Part shown: positions 54,892-63,462 of the stretch, one piece after another
Position numbering within the stretch: position 1 is the stretch's first letter
Layout of the letters: the number at the start of each line of letters is the position of its first letter
NCBI RefSeq assembly: GCF_030285625.1
Contig: NZ_CP127294.1
Location: 5,118,501-5,182,500 of the forward strand
Direction of reading: 5' to 3'
Source: Amycolatopsis sp. 2-15
GTDB taxonomy: Bacteria; Actinomycetota; Actinomycetes; Mycobacteriales; Pseudonocardiaceae
Length of the DNA stretch: 64,000 bases
Translations under genes and position numbers: made by a program
The notes under the pieces: generated by a model
Told to the model about the DNA's origin: nothing
The model's database searches: none
Seen by the model: only the letters and a program-made list of their open reading frames with translations

Positions 54892-56262
54892 TCACCGCAG
54901 CGAGGCGAGTACGGGCTCCAGATCCCGCGGCGCGTGCCACAGCGGCAGCCGCAGGTGGGTCCGGAAGCCGTCGTAGACCGAAAACGCGGGCCCCGGCGCC
55001 AGTTTCACCCCGGCGGTGAGCGCGCGCTGCGCGAGGCGCACGGCGTCTTCGCCGGTGTCGGCCCACAGCCCGGTACCGCCGGCCGGCGTCGTCCAGCGCC
55101 AGTGCGGGAACACACGGCCGAGAACGTCCACAGTGGACTCCCAGCGCGCGGCGAGCAGAGCGCGCCGCGCCTCGCGGGCCTGGGCCACACGGCGCAGCAA
55201 CCCGGCGACGAGCAGCTGGTCGACGACCGAGCAACCGAGGTCGATCGCCTTGCGAGCCTCGGTCAGCCGCGCGACCGTCGGCGCGTCCGCGCGGATCCAC
55301 CCGATCCGCACGCCACCCCAGAACAGCTTCGACGCGGTGCCGATGCTCACCAGCAGCTCCGGCGGCACGTGCGCGGCCAGCCCGGGCGCCGGCCCGCGGA
55401 ACGCCAGGTCGGCGCTGCTGCGGTCCTCCACCGTGCGCAGGCCCGCGGCGGTGATCAGCTTCCCGAGCTCGCGCCGCGCCGCCGCGGGCATGCGCTCGCC
55501 GGTCGGGTTGTGCACGGACGGCTGGCAATACAGCAGCGCGGGGGAGCGGCGCAGCGCCGCTTGCAGCTGGTCGCGGTCGATCCCGTCGCCCGTCCAGCGG
55601 ATGCCCCGCAGCCGGGTCCCGGCCCCGGCGAACGCTTCGAGCGCGCCGCGGTAGCTCGGTTCCTCCACCACGACCAGGTCGCCTGCCGTGACCAGCGTGT
55701 TCGCCACGAGCCACACGGCCTGCTGGGCGCCCGCGGTCACCAGGACCTGCTCCGGGGTGGTGGGCACGCCGTCGTCGGTGAGCAGCCGCGCGATGGTGGC
55801 CCGCAGCCGCGGGATGCCGGCGGGGAAGTAGCCGTCGGTGCCGAGGTAGGGCTCCAGGTCGGCGGGGCCGAGCGCGGCCAGCCCGTCCGCGGTCAGGGCC
55901 GAGCCGGGCAGGGCGCCGCTCGACAGGTCCGCCGGGGCGGCCGCGCCGGTGAACGAAACGAGCCGGCCACCCGGCACGCCCGGGCCGCCGGGTTGGCGCC
56001 GGCGCACCCGCGAACCGGAGCCGGCCTCGGCCGTGAGCCGCCCGCCCGCCGTCAGCTGGTCGTAGGCCGAGGTCACCGTGCCCCGGGAGACGCCCAGCGC
56101 TCGCGCGAGCGGCCGTTGCGCGGGCAGGACCGCCGCTTCGGGCAGCACGGCGGAGTCGACCAGTTCGGCCAGCGTGGCGGCGAGCGCGGCGGGGAGCGTG
56201 GGGCCGCCGCCGCGCCACGCGCCGAGCAGCCGAACGAGTTCGGCGGGCGTGACTCGGTGCAC
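54892..56262 (-). CDS. MocR-type regulator (GntR HTH fused to aminotransferase)
   Basis: 456 residues. N-terminal GntR winged helix (LPAQRPLARALGVSRGTVTS, YDQLTAGGRLTAEAGSGSRV, about 45-90) and a type I aminotransferase-like effector domain (about 120-456) with VTAGAQQAVWLVAN, QPSVHNPTGERM and a PLP lysine region GTASKLFWGGVRIGWIRA. MocR regulators use PLP or an aldimine as signal. GTG 56262 is chosen for AAGGAGG 5 bases upstream. It is divergent from the Tm-1-like/PEP-hydrolase pair and has a PdxR-like site in the gap, so it probably controls them and itself. Confidence 0.92.
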   Translation of the reverse strand: MHRVTPAELVRLLGAWRGGGPTLPAALAATLAELVDSAVLPEAAVLPAQRPLARALGVSRGTVTSAYDQLTAGGRLTAEAGSGSRVRRRQPGGPGVPGGRLVSFTGAAAPADLSSGALPGSALTADGLAALGPADLEPYLGTDGYFPAGIPRLRATIARLLTDDGVPTTPEQVLVTAGAQQAVWLVANTLVTAGDLVVVEEPSYRGALEAFAGAGTRLRGIRWTGDGIDRDQLQAALRRSPALLYCQPSVHNPTGERMPAAARRELGKLITAAGLRTVEDRSSADLAFRGPAPGLAAHVPPELLVSIGTASKLFWGGVRIGWIRADAPTVARLTEARKAIDLGCSVVDQLLVAGLLRRVAQAREARRALLAARWESTVDVLGRVFPHWRWTTPAGGTGLWADTGEDAVRLAQRALTAGVKLAPGPAFSVYDGFRTHLRLPLWHAPRDLEPVLASLR

Positions 56263-56280
56263 GTACACCTCCTTCACCAG

Positions 56281-56298
56281 CCAGTTTGGACCACTTCC
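56281..56298. promoter_or_regulatory. Possible MocR/PdxR operator
   Basis: On the minus strand GGAAGTGGTCCAAACTGG, close to the AAAGTGGT...CTA motif known for PdxR of Corynebacterium. CCAGTT/AACTGG (56281-56286, 56303-56308) adds a partial dyad. It lies in the 85-base gap between the regulator and its divergent neighbours. Confidence 0.5.
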
Positions 56299-56347
56299 GG
56301 CGAACTGGCCCAGCGGCCGCGCCCGCGGCGGGGCGACGATGGCGGGC

Positions 56348-57559
56348 ATGGCCACGGTTTGCCTCGTCGGTACCCTCGACACGAAACACGCCGAATACGA
56401 CTGGCTGCGCACCCGCCTCGAAGTCGACGGCGTGCACACGTTGCTGGTGGACGCCGGTTCGGCTCCGTCGGAAGGAGCCGACGTGCCGGCCGAGGAAGTG
56501 GCCCGCGCCGCCGGCGTCGACCTCGCATCACTGCGGGGCGATCGCGGGCGCGCCGTGGAGACGATGGCCCGCGGTGCGGCGGTGACCGTGCGGCGGCTGT
56601 TCGACGAGGGCCGCGTCGATGCCGTGCTCGCGGTCGGCGGCTCGGGCGGCTCGTCGATCGCGGCGGCGGTGATGCGCGAGCTGCCGGTGGGCGTGCCGAA
56701 GCTGCTGGTCTCCACCATGGCCTCCGGCGACGTCCGCCCGTACGTGGGCGAGACCGACGTGACGCTGATGTACTCCGTGGTCGACATCGCGGGGCTCAAC
56801 GCGGTGTCGAAGACCGTGCTGGGCAACGCGGCGGCCGCGATCGCCGCCATGGCCCGCCACCACGACACCGGCCGCGAGACCACCGATCGGCCCGCGGTCG
56901 CGGTGACGATGTTCGGCGTCACCACTCCCGCCGCCGACGAGGCCCGAGCCGAGCTGGAACGGCTCGGCTACGAGGTGCTCGTGTTCCACGCCACCGGCTC
57001 CGGCGGCCGAGCGATGGAGAAGCTCGTTACCGACGGCCTGCTCGCCGGTGTGCTCGACCTGACCACGACGGAGCTGGCCGACGAGCTCGTCGGCGGGGTG
57101 CTTTCCGCGGGCCCGCACCGGCTGGAGGCGGCCGGGCGCGCGGGACTGCCGCAGGTGGTCAGCGTGGGCGCGCTCGACATGGTCAACTTCGGCCCGGCCG
57201 ACACCGTGCCCGAGCGGTTCGCGGACCGGAACCTGCTGGTGCACAACCCGACCGTCACGCTGATGCGGACGACCGCGGAGGAGTCCGCTCGGCTGGGCAC
57301 GCTGCTCGGACGCAAACTCCAGGCGGCACAAGGGCCCGTCTCGGTGTTCCTGCCGCTCGGCGGAGTGTCCGCTGTGGACGTTCCGGACGGCCCGTTCCAC
57401 GACCCGGCGGCCGACGCCGAACTGTTCGCCCACCTCACCGAAGCGCTGTCCGGTGGTACGGCGACCGTGACGCGGCGCGAAGAAGCCATCAACGACGCCG
57501 GGTTCGGCGCGGCCGCCGCGCGGGAACTGCACCGGCTCATCGGTGAAAGGAGGTCCTGA
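56348..57559 (+). CDS. Tm-1-like ATP-binding protein (UPF0261)
   Basis: 403 residues. N-terminal domain with [20 protein letters not shown] (about 4-23), [16 protein letters not shown] and [20 protein letters not shown], and a C-terminal domain with [20 protein letters not shown] and [20 protein letters not shown], the pattern of the UPF0261/Tm-1 family. The plant member Tm-1 blocks a viral replicase; bacterial members are usually next to a PEP-hydrolase-like TIM barrel, as here, with unknown metabolism. ATG 56348 fits the family start; ATG 56339 is 9 bases upstream. Confidence 0.9.
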   Translation: MATVCLVGTLDTKHAEYDWLRTRLEVDGVHTLLVDAGSAPSEGADVPAEEVARAAGVDLASLRGDRGRAVETMARGAAVTVRRLFDEGRVDAVLAVGGSGGSSIAAAVMRELPVGVPKLLVSTMASGDVRPYVGETDVTLMYSVVDIAGLNAVSKTVLGNAAAAIAAMARHHDTGRETTDRPAVAVTMFGVTTPAADEARAELERLGYEVLVFHATGSGGRAMEKLVTDGLLAGVLDLTTTELADELVGGVLSAGPHRLEAAGRAGLPQVVSVGALDMVNFGPADTVPERFADRNLLVHNPTVTLMRTTAEESARLGTLLGRKLQAAQGPVSVFLPLGGVSAVDVPDGPFHDPAADAELFAHLTEALSGGTATVTRREEAINDAGFGAAAARELHRLIGERRS

Positions 57560-57560
57560 C

Positions 57561-58382
57561 GTGGACCGCGAACGAGCGCTGGCCCGGCTCACCGCCGCGG
57601 TGGCGCAAGGCCGGCCCGTGATCGGCGGCGGCGCGGGTACCGGCCTGTCCGCCAAGGCCGCCGAGGCCGGCGGCATCGACCTGCTGATCATCTACAACTC
57701 CGGCCGCTACCGCATGGCCGGCCGCGGCTCGCTCGCCGGGCTGCTGGCCTACGGCGACGCCAACGGCATCGTCGTGGACATGGCGCGCGAGGTGCTCCCG
57801 GTCGTGCGCGACACGCCGGTCCTGGCGGGCGTCAACGGCACCGACCCGTTCCGGCTGATGGGTCCGTTCCTCGACGAGCTCAAGCGGATGGGGTTCGCCG
57901 GCGTGCAGAACTTCCCGACGGTCGGGCTGATCGACGGCGTGTTCCGCCAGAACCTCGAGGAGACCGGTATGGGCTACGGCCTGGAGGTCGACCTCGTCGC
58001 GCTGGCTCGCGAACGCGATCTGCTGACCGCGCCGTACGTGTTCGACCCCGAGCAGGCCGCCGACATGACCCGCGCGGGAGCCGACGTGCTCGTGCCGCAC
58101 CTCGGGCTCACCACGAGCGGCACGATCGGCGCGCGGACGGCCGTCACGCTCGATGAGGCCGTCGCCCGGGTGCAGGCGATGCACGACGCGGCCAAGCGGG
58201 TGAACCCGGACGTGCTCGTGCTGTGCCACGGCGGGCCGATCGCCGAACCCGCCGACGCGCAGTACGTGCTCGACCACACCGAAGGAATCGTGGGTTTCTT
58301 CGGTGCTTCCTCGATCGAGCGGCTCCCGGCCGAGCGCGCGATCCGCGCGCAGACGGAGGCCTTCCGCGCGCTGCGGCGGTGA
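57561..58382 (+). CDS. Phosphoenolpyruvate-hydrolase-like TIM-barrel protein
   Basis: 273 residues. Opening [20 protein letters not shown] (about 19-38), [54 protein letters not shown] and [14 protein letters not shown], the hallmarks of the PEP hydrolase-like family (PF09370). GTG 57561 lies 7 bases after AAAGGAGG and 1 base after the previous stop, so the two genes are one unit. The pair probably acts on a common phosphorylated or enol intermediate, still undefined. A weak GTGAGC/GCTCAC hairpin follows at 58393-58413. Confidence 0.9.
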   Translation: MDRERALARLTAAVAQGRPVIGGGAGTGLSAKAAEAGGIDLLIIYNSGRYRMAGRGSLAGLLAYGDANGIVVDMAREVLPVVRDTPVLAGVNGTDPFRLMGPFLDELKRMGFAGVQNFPTVGLIDGVFRQNLEETGMGYGLEVDLVALARERDLLTAPYVFDPEQAADMTRAGADVLVPHLGLTTSGTIGARTAVTLDEAVARVQAMHDAAKRVNPDVLVLCHGGPIAEPADAQYVLDHTEGIVGFFGASSIERLPAERAIRAQTEAFRALRR

Positions 58383-58461
58383 TCTTCGGTCTGTGAGCAC
58401 CGTCTCAGCTCACGGGACACCTCTGGCGTCACCGGGCGTCGTTCGGTTACCTTCATCAACA

Positions 58462-58586
58462 GGTCATGAGTGCCAGCGTTCAGCCCCGGCTTGCTGGCCG
58501 GCAACCCTCCTACCGCGGTGGGGTGCCCCGGGTGAGGACCAGGCCGGTCGTGTTGTGCGACGGGCAAGCGCGGGCCCCTCGCCGGG
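58462..58586 (+). promoter_or_regulatory. SAM-IV-type S-adenosylmethionine riboswitch
   Basis: GGTCATGAGTGCCAGCGTTC, then CCCCGGCTTGCTGGCCGGCA, ACCCTCCTACCGCGGTGGGG and TGCCCCGGGTGAGGACC match the known actinobacterial SAM-IV core almost base for base, closing with GCAAGCGCGGGCCCC. It lies about 30 bases before the class-V aminotransferase ATG. Excess SAM should lower expression. An ATG at 58466 inside the element is not a gene start. Confidence 0.9.
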
Positions 58587-58616
58587 GGTCCCCCGGACTG
58601 CCGAGGAGGCACCGCC

Positions 58617-59960
58617 ATGACTCTCGCTCTGGACCGTACCGCGGACAACACCGAAATTGTTGCCGCACAGGGGATTCCCGGCGTCGCGGGGGCGGCGCTG
58701 CGGGTGCCGCTGGTGACCGGCGGCGAGATCGGCTACGCGAACCTCGACCACGCGGCGAGCGCGCCGTGTCTCGACTCGGTCCGCTCCGCCGTCGACGAGT
58801 TCCTGCCCTGGTACGCGAGCGTGCACCGCGGCGCGGGCTTCGCTTCGCAGGTTTCGACACGCCTTTACGAGCGCACGCGCGACATCCTGCGCCGGTTCGT
58901 CGACGCGCGCACCACCGACACGGTCATCTTCACGCGCAACACCACGGATTCCTTCAACCTGCTGGCACGTTCGCTGCCGCGGCGCACGTCGGTGGTCGTG
59001 TTCGACACCGAGCACCATGCGGCCCTGCTGCCTTGGCGCGGCCCGAATGTGCGCCGCGTGCAGCTGCCGCGCACGCGCCTGGCCGCGGTGTCCGTTGTGG
59101 ACGAGGCGCTCGCCGCCTGCCCGGAGGGACCGCGGCTCGTGGTGGTCACCGGAGCGTCGAACGTGACCGGCGAGCTGCTGCCGGTGGCCGAGATCGCCGC
59201 CGTGGCAAGGAAACACGGTGCCCGGGTGGCGCTGGACGCCGCGCAACTCGCGCCGCACCGCAGGATTTCCCTGCGGGAGCTGGACGTCGACTACGTCGCG
59301 CTCTCGGGGCACAAGCTCTACGCGCCCTTCGGCGCCGGCGCGCTCATCGGCCGGTCCGACTGGCTGCGCGCCGCCGAGCCGTACCTCGCCGGCGGGGGAG
59401 CGACGAAGCTCGTCACCTCCGACGCCGTCGTGTGGAACACCGGTGCCGAACGGCACGAGGCCGGCTCACCGAACACCGTCGGCGTCTACGCGCTCGGCGT
59501 CGCCTGCGAGCAGCTGGCCGCGAACTGGACTGCGGTGGGCGAGCACGAGGCCACGCTGCTGGAGCGGCTGCGCAAGGGCCTGGCCGGCGTGCCCGGCTGC
59601 GCCGAGCTGCGCCTGTTCGACGCGCCGGTGGACCGCGTGGGCACGGTGAGCTTCGTCGTCGACGGCTTCGAACCCGGCTGGCTCGCCGCGGTCCTCTCGG
59701 CCGAATACGGCATCGGCGTGCGCGACGGCGCGTTCTGTGCCCACGTCGCCACCAAGCGCCTCATCGGCGAATGCGGCCGCGACGGGCAGCAGGCCGTGCG
59801 CGTGAGCCTCGGCCTGGGCAGCACCGAGGAGCACGTGGACCGCCTCGTGCTCGCGCTGCGCCAGATCGTCGCCCGCGGTGCCCGCTGGGAGTACACGAAG
59901 GTCGACGGCCGGTGGGCGCCGGTGGGGGACCCGCGGGAGCTTCCGCCGTTCTGCGCCTGA
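58617..59960 (+). CDS. Class-V aminotransferase, cysteine-desulfurase-like
   Basis: 447 residues, PLP-dependent. Start of fold ANLDHAASAPCLDSVRSAVD (about 40-59), FTRNTTDSFNLLARSLP, a His-rich cofactor loop DTEHHAALLPWRG, VVTGASNVTGELLPVAEIAA, VALDAAQLAPHRRISLRELD and the PLP lysine in ALSGHKLYAPFGAGALIG (about residue 227). C-terminal GIGVRDGAFCAHVATKRLIG carries a cysteine where desulfurases have theirs. The SAM-IV switch upstream ties it to sulfur or methionine metabolism; the exact substrate is unknown. GAGGAGG lies before ATG 58617. Confidence 0.9.
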   Translation: MTLALDRTADNTEIVAAQGIPGVAGAALRVPLVTGGEIGYANLDHAASAPCLDSVRSAVDEFLPWYASVHRGAGFASQVSTRLYERTRDILRRFVDARTTDTVIFTRNTTDSFNLLARSLPRRTSVVVFDTEHHAALLPWRGPNVRRVQLPRTRLAAVSVVDEALAACPEGPRLVVVTGASNVTGELLPVAEIAAVARKHGARVALDAAQLAPHRRISLRELDVDYVALSGHKLYAPFGAGALIGRSDWLRAAEPYLAGGGATKLVTSDAVVWNTGAERHEAGSPNTVGVYALGVACEQLAANWTAVGEHEATLLERLRKGLAGVPGCAELRLFDAPVDRVGTVSFVVDGFEPGWLAAVLSAEYGIGVRDGAFCAHVATKRLIGECGRDGQQAVRVSLGLGSTEEHVDRLVLALRQIVARGARWEYTKVDGRWAPVGDPRELPPFCA

Positions 59961-59981
59961 CCCGCTCGCTAGGCTCCCCGC

Positions 59982-60612
59982 ATGGGGAGAACGTGGGGGT
60001 TCTGGGTTCCGTTGGCGGTGCTGGGTTTCGCCGAGCTGATCCTGGCGGCGGTGCAGCTCGTGACCGCTGAGCACGGGGCGCAGGGCGGGTTCGTCGACCT
60101 GTACGCGGGTCCGCTGCACCCGGTCCCCGAAGGCCTGCTCGGCCCCGGTCCCGGCGGGCTGCGGTTCCTCACCCAGGACCAGGTGCCGCTGCCGCCGTCG
60201 ACGTACGCGACGGCGCTCGGCTGGCCGATCGCGCTCGCCGTGGTGGTCGCGCTGCTGCTGGTCGGGTACACGCGTGCCGGGAAGGCCCTGAGCACCGGCC
60301 GGTTCGCCGCCGTCCTCGCCGGGGGCGTGCTGGCGGTGCCGGTGCTGGACCTGGTCGCCGTTCGGCTGGCTCGATCTCGGCGCCGACGTGCGCGGACCCG
60401 TGCTGGCAGCGCTGGGGCTGGTGGTGCTCGCGTGGTACGAGCGCAGCGTCGTCGTGCTGGTGGTCGCGGTGGTCTTCGCCCTGGTCGCGGCGGTGGTGCT
60501 GCCCGGGCTCGGCGGGATCGTGCTGTCGGCCGCGATCCTGCTGGCGACGGCGTTCGTGGTGGTCGCCGGACCGGCGAAGTGGCGGTCACGGCCTGCCGCC
60601 GCGACCGGGTGA
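59982..60612 (+). pseudogene. Four-helix membrane protein, frameshifted
   Basis: Unrecognised membrane protein. Part 1 (59982 to about 60357) has helices at WVPLAVLGFAELILAAVQLV and GWPIALAVVVALLLVGYT and AAVLAGGVLAVPVLDLVA. Part 2 (about 60361-60612, +1 frame) continues FGWLDLGADVRGPVLAALGL and ends GPAKWRSRPAAATG. In frame, part 1 would run on to 60632 as an Arg/Gly-rich shadow. Loss of two bases (for example GCCGCGTTC to GCCGTTC) or gain of one explains the break. The ATG lies 6 bases after a TAGGCT -10 hexamer (59970-59975), likely leaderless. Confidence 0.62.
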
Positions 60613-60636
60613 GCCCGGGGCGTGGACAATAGGGGT

Positions 60637-61293
60637 GTGAGCACCGAGTCCTCCTCGTCCGAACGCGGCCTGTCCGAAGGCGCGAAGCCCGCTGATGCCC
60701 CCGAACCGGCGGTGACCGGCGACGCGGCTCCCGAGGAGCCCGCCGCCGAGCAGGCACCCGTGGTGCTGCCCAAGCGCCGGGTCGGGCTCGTGTTCGCGGT
60801 CGCGGCCCTGATCTGGGTGATCGACCTGGTGTCGAAGAACCTCGTTGCGGCCAACCTCGAGGGCAAGGAGCCCGTGCGCATCCTCGGCGGGGTCATCTAC
60901 CTGCAGGTGATCCGCAACGCCGGCGCCGCGTTCTCGATGGCCACCGGCATGACGTGGGTGCTCGCGCTGGTCGCGGCGGCCGTGGTGGTCGCCATCGTCT
61001 GGCTCTCGCGCCGGCTGCGCAGCGTCGGCTGGGCCATCGGCCTCGGCCTGGTGCTCGCGGGCGCGCTCGGCAATCTCACCGACCGCATCTTCCGGGCCCC
61101 CGGCCCGCTGCGCGGCCACGTCATCGACTTCATCTCGGCCTTCGCCCCCAACGGCGAGGGCTTCGCGATCTTCAACATCGCCGACTCCGCGATCTGCTGC
61201 GGCGGCGTGCTCATCGTCCTGCTGTCGCTGCTGGGCAAGGACTACGACGGCACCTCCACCCGCGACAAGAACACCAAGAAGGAGACCGCGTGA
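60637..61293 (+). CDS. lspA: Prolipoprotein signal peptidase (signal peptidase II)
   Basis: 218 residues, four membrane helices; cleaves signal peptides of lipoproteins such as the DUF3558 protein in this window. The catalytic Asp pair is in GNLTDRIFR and [12 protein letters not shown], and the family segment [14 protein letters not shown] is present. A Ser/Glu/Ala-rich N-terminal extension of about 45 residues precedes the first helix. GTG 60637 lies 6 bases after a GACAAT -10-like hexamer (60625-60630), so leaderless; GTG 60622 is in frame upstream. The stop overlaps the next gene's GTG. Confidence 0.94.
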   Translation: MSTESSSSERGLSEGAKPADAPEPAVTGDAAPEEPAAEQAPVVLPKRRVGLVFAVAALIWVIDLVSKNLVAANLEGKEPVRILGGVIYLQVIRNAGAAFSMATGMTWVLALVAAAVVVAIVWLSRRLRSVGWAIGLGLVLAGALGNLTDRIFRAPGPLRGHVIDFISAFAPNGEGFAIFNIADSAICCGGVLIVLLSLLGKDYDGTSTRDKNTKKETA

Positions 61294-62219
61294 CTGCGCG
61301 CCTGCTGCCCGTCCCCGACGGGCTCGACGGCATGCGCGTCGACGCCGGCCTCGCCAAGCTGCTGGGCCTGTCCCGCACGGTCGTGGCGGAGCTCGCCGAG
61401 GCCGGCGACGTGCTTGTCGACGGCCGGCCCGCCGGCAAGTCCGACCGCCTGAGCGCCGGCGGCCTGCTCGAAGTGACGCTGCCGGAGCCGGAGTCCCCGA
61501 TCCAGGTCATCGCCGAGCCGGTCGCGGGGATGAAGATCCTCCACGACGACGACGACATCGTCGTGATCTCCAAGCCCGTGGGCGTGGCGGTGCACCCGAG
61601 CCCGGGCTGGACCGGGCCCACGGTCGTCGGCGGGCTGGCCGCAGCGGGCCTGCGCATCTCGACGTCGGGTGCCGCCGAGCGCCAGGGCGTGGTGCACCGG
61701 CTCGACGCGGGCACCACCGGCGTGATGGTGGTGGCCAAGAGCGAGCACGCGTACACGGTGCTCAAGCGCGCCTTCAAGGAGCGCACCGTCGACAAGGGCT
61801 ACCACGCCGTGGTCCAGGGCCACCCGGACCCGACGCGCGGCACCATCGACGCGCCGATCGACCGCCACCCGCGCCACGACTACAAGTTCGCCGTGGTCGC
61901 GGGCGGGCGCCCGAGCGTGACGCACTACGAGGTGGTGGAGGCGTTCCGCGCCGCGTCGCTGGCCCACGTGAAGCTCGAGACGGGCCGCACGCACCAGATC
62001 CGCGTGCACTTCTCCGCGCTGCGCCACCCGTGTGTGGGCGACCTGACCTACGGCGCCGACCCGGTGCTCGCGCGCCACCTGGGCCTCACGCGGCAGTGGC
62101 TGCACGCCCGCACCCTCGGCTTCGCGCACCCGGCCGACGGCCGCTGGGTCGAGTTCGAGGCCGAGTACCCCGACGACCTCGCCCGCGCGCTGGAGACCCT
62201 GCGCGAGGAGAGCTACTAG
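61290..62219 (+). CDS. RluD/RluA family 23S rRNA pseudouridine synthase
   Basis: 309 residues. N-terminal S4 RNA-binding domain ([20 protein letters not shown], about 12-31) and a catalytic domain with [20 protein letters not shown] (catalytic Asp in HRLDAGTTG, about residue 139), [20 protein letters not shown] and [14 protein letters not shown]. It isomerises uridines in the large-subunit rRNA. GTG overlaps the lspA stop (GTGA), the usual lspA-rluD order. Its stop overlaps the convergent HTH gene's stop. Confidence 0.95.
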   Translation: MTARLLPVPDGLDGMRVDAGLAKLLGLSRTVVAELAEAGDVLVDGRPAGKSDRLSAGGLLEVTLPEPESPIQVIAEPVAGMKILHDDDDIVVISKPVGVAVHPSPGWTGPTVVGGLAAAGLRISTSGAAERQGVVHRLDAGTTGVMVVAKSEHAYTVLKRAFKERTVDKGYHAVVQGHPDPTRGTIDAPIDRHPRHDYKFAVVAGGRPSVTHYEVVEAFRAASLAHVKLETGRTHQIRVHFSALRHPCVGDLTYGADPVLARHLGLTRQWLHARTLGFAHPADGRWVEFEAEYPDDLARALETLREESY

Positions 62220-63235
62220 CCCTCGACGGCCCAGGTCAGCGTGCGGTCGTCCGGCTCCGGCCGGGGGCTCCAGCGGACCGAGACCACGCGCGTCGTGTCC
62301 GGGATGACGTAGACGGTGTGGCCGCCGAGCGTCTCGCCGGGCCGCACGCCGATCTTGTGCGGCGGCCGGGAGGTCAGCGACACGGGCGCCTTGGTGACCG
62401 TCGTGCCGTCGGCCGTGACGAGCTCCAAGTAGTTGTCGGGCAGCGACGCGAAGGACACGTTGCCGCGGTTGGTGATCTCGGTGTGCACGACCACCGCCCG
62501 CTCGCCCGCGTCGAGGCGGTAGCCGGCGGCGCCGAACAGGTAGTCGGCCGGGTCCTGCACCTCCAGCAACTGCACGGTGAGCTGCTCGCCTTCGAGCCCC
62601 TGCGTCGTGAGCGTCTCGCCGATCCGGCCGTGTCTGCCCTCGGCCGGGCCCGCGCGGCGCGGTTCGTCGCCGCGCGCCCAGGACGCAGTTTGCGGCACGC
62701 CCCACGTGCTCAGCGCGGGGTCGAGCCGCGGCGGGGCCGTGTATGAGCCAGACGGCATGCCATAGGGACCCGAGGGCACGCCGTACGGGCCGGACGGCAC
62801 GCCGTGCACGGGGCCCGACCCTCCACCGTGGACGGACGGCGCACCCGGCATTCCGGGTCCGTTCCCGGGACGCGGAACGGGGGCGCTCGGCGGGGCCGCG
62901 GCCGGGAACCCTTGTCCCGTCGGCATCCCGGGACCCGCTCCGGCGGGCATGCCGGGGCCGGGCCGTCCGCCGGGCGCGGCGACGGGCATCGCCCCGGAGG
63001 GCGGCTGGGCCTGCTGCCACGACGGCGGCGCACCCGCGATCGCCGCGCGCAGCCCGGCGGGATCGCTCTCGACGCCGACGAGCAGCGGCAACCCGCTGCC
63101 GGACAAGGCAACCAGACGGTAGGCGACCTCCCGCGGATCCATGCCCACTTTCGCGGCCAGGTCGTGCACGGCCGTTTTGCCCAGCTCGGCGAGGGCGGCG
63201 AGCAGGCGGACATCGGCGGGATCGGTCACGGCCAC
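62216..63235 (-). CDS. AsnC-type HTH protein with Pro/Gly repeat linker and C-terminal beta domain
   Basis: 339 residues, unrecognised by name. N-terminal winged helix-turn-helix ([36 protein letters not shown], about 7-42), a Pro/Gly-rich linker with three 7-residue GPYGVPS repeats coded by 21-bp DNA repeats (about 62740-62815), and a C-terminal beta domain ([60 protein letters not shown]) of the DUF4352/MPT63-like type. GTG 63235 lies 7 bases after a TAGCGT -10 hexamer, likely leaderless. Confidence 0.8.
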   Translation of the reverse strand: MAVTDPADVRLLAALAELGKTAVHDLAAKVGMDPREVAYRLVALSGSGLPLLVGVESDPAGLRAAIAGAPPSWQQAQPPSGAMPVAAPGGRPGPGMPAGAGPGMPTGQGFPAAAPPSAPVPRPGNGPGMPGAPSVHGGGSGPVHGVPSGPYGVPSGPYGMPSGSYTAPPRLDPALSTWGVPQTASWARGDEPRRAGPAEGRHGRIGETLTTQGLEGEQLTVQLLEVQDPADYLFGAAGYRLDAGERAVVVHTEITNRGNVSFASLPDNYLELVTADGTTVTKAPVSLTSRPPHKIGVRPGETLGGHTVYVIPDTTRVVSVRWSPRPEPDDRTLTWAVEG

Positions 63236-63242
63236 CCGGGGA

Positions 63243-63248
63243 ACGCTA
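63243..63248 (-). promoter_or_regulatory. -10 element of the HTH protein gene
   Basis: TAGCGT on the minus strand, 7 bases before GTG 63235. It supports this start over the in-frame upstream codons reaching 63460. Confidence 0.5.
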
Positions 63249-63462
63249 CCTTCCGGGTCACCTCGGGCGCGGCAAGGCCGGGCCGCGTCGCCCGGTCCGG
63301 TGGCGGCGGCCCGGTTCAGGTGGCTCCGGGTATCCGGCACGGCCCGGATCCGCCGTTCACAATGGGTGAACGGGACGCTCGTGCCGGAACGCCACTCCGG
63401 GGTCCCGGTCTCCATTAGGGTCGGAATCGCACGGCACCACCGAACCCCGGGAGTCCGCACCC

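Noticed and set aside
58466..60070. 534-codon ORF starting inside the riboswitch
   Set aside because: The ATG is part of the conserved SAM-IV sequence and the product is a shadow of the aminotransferase gene.
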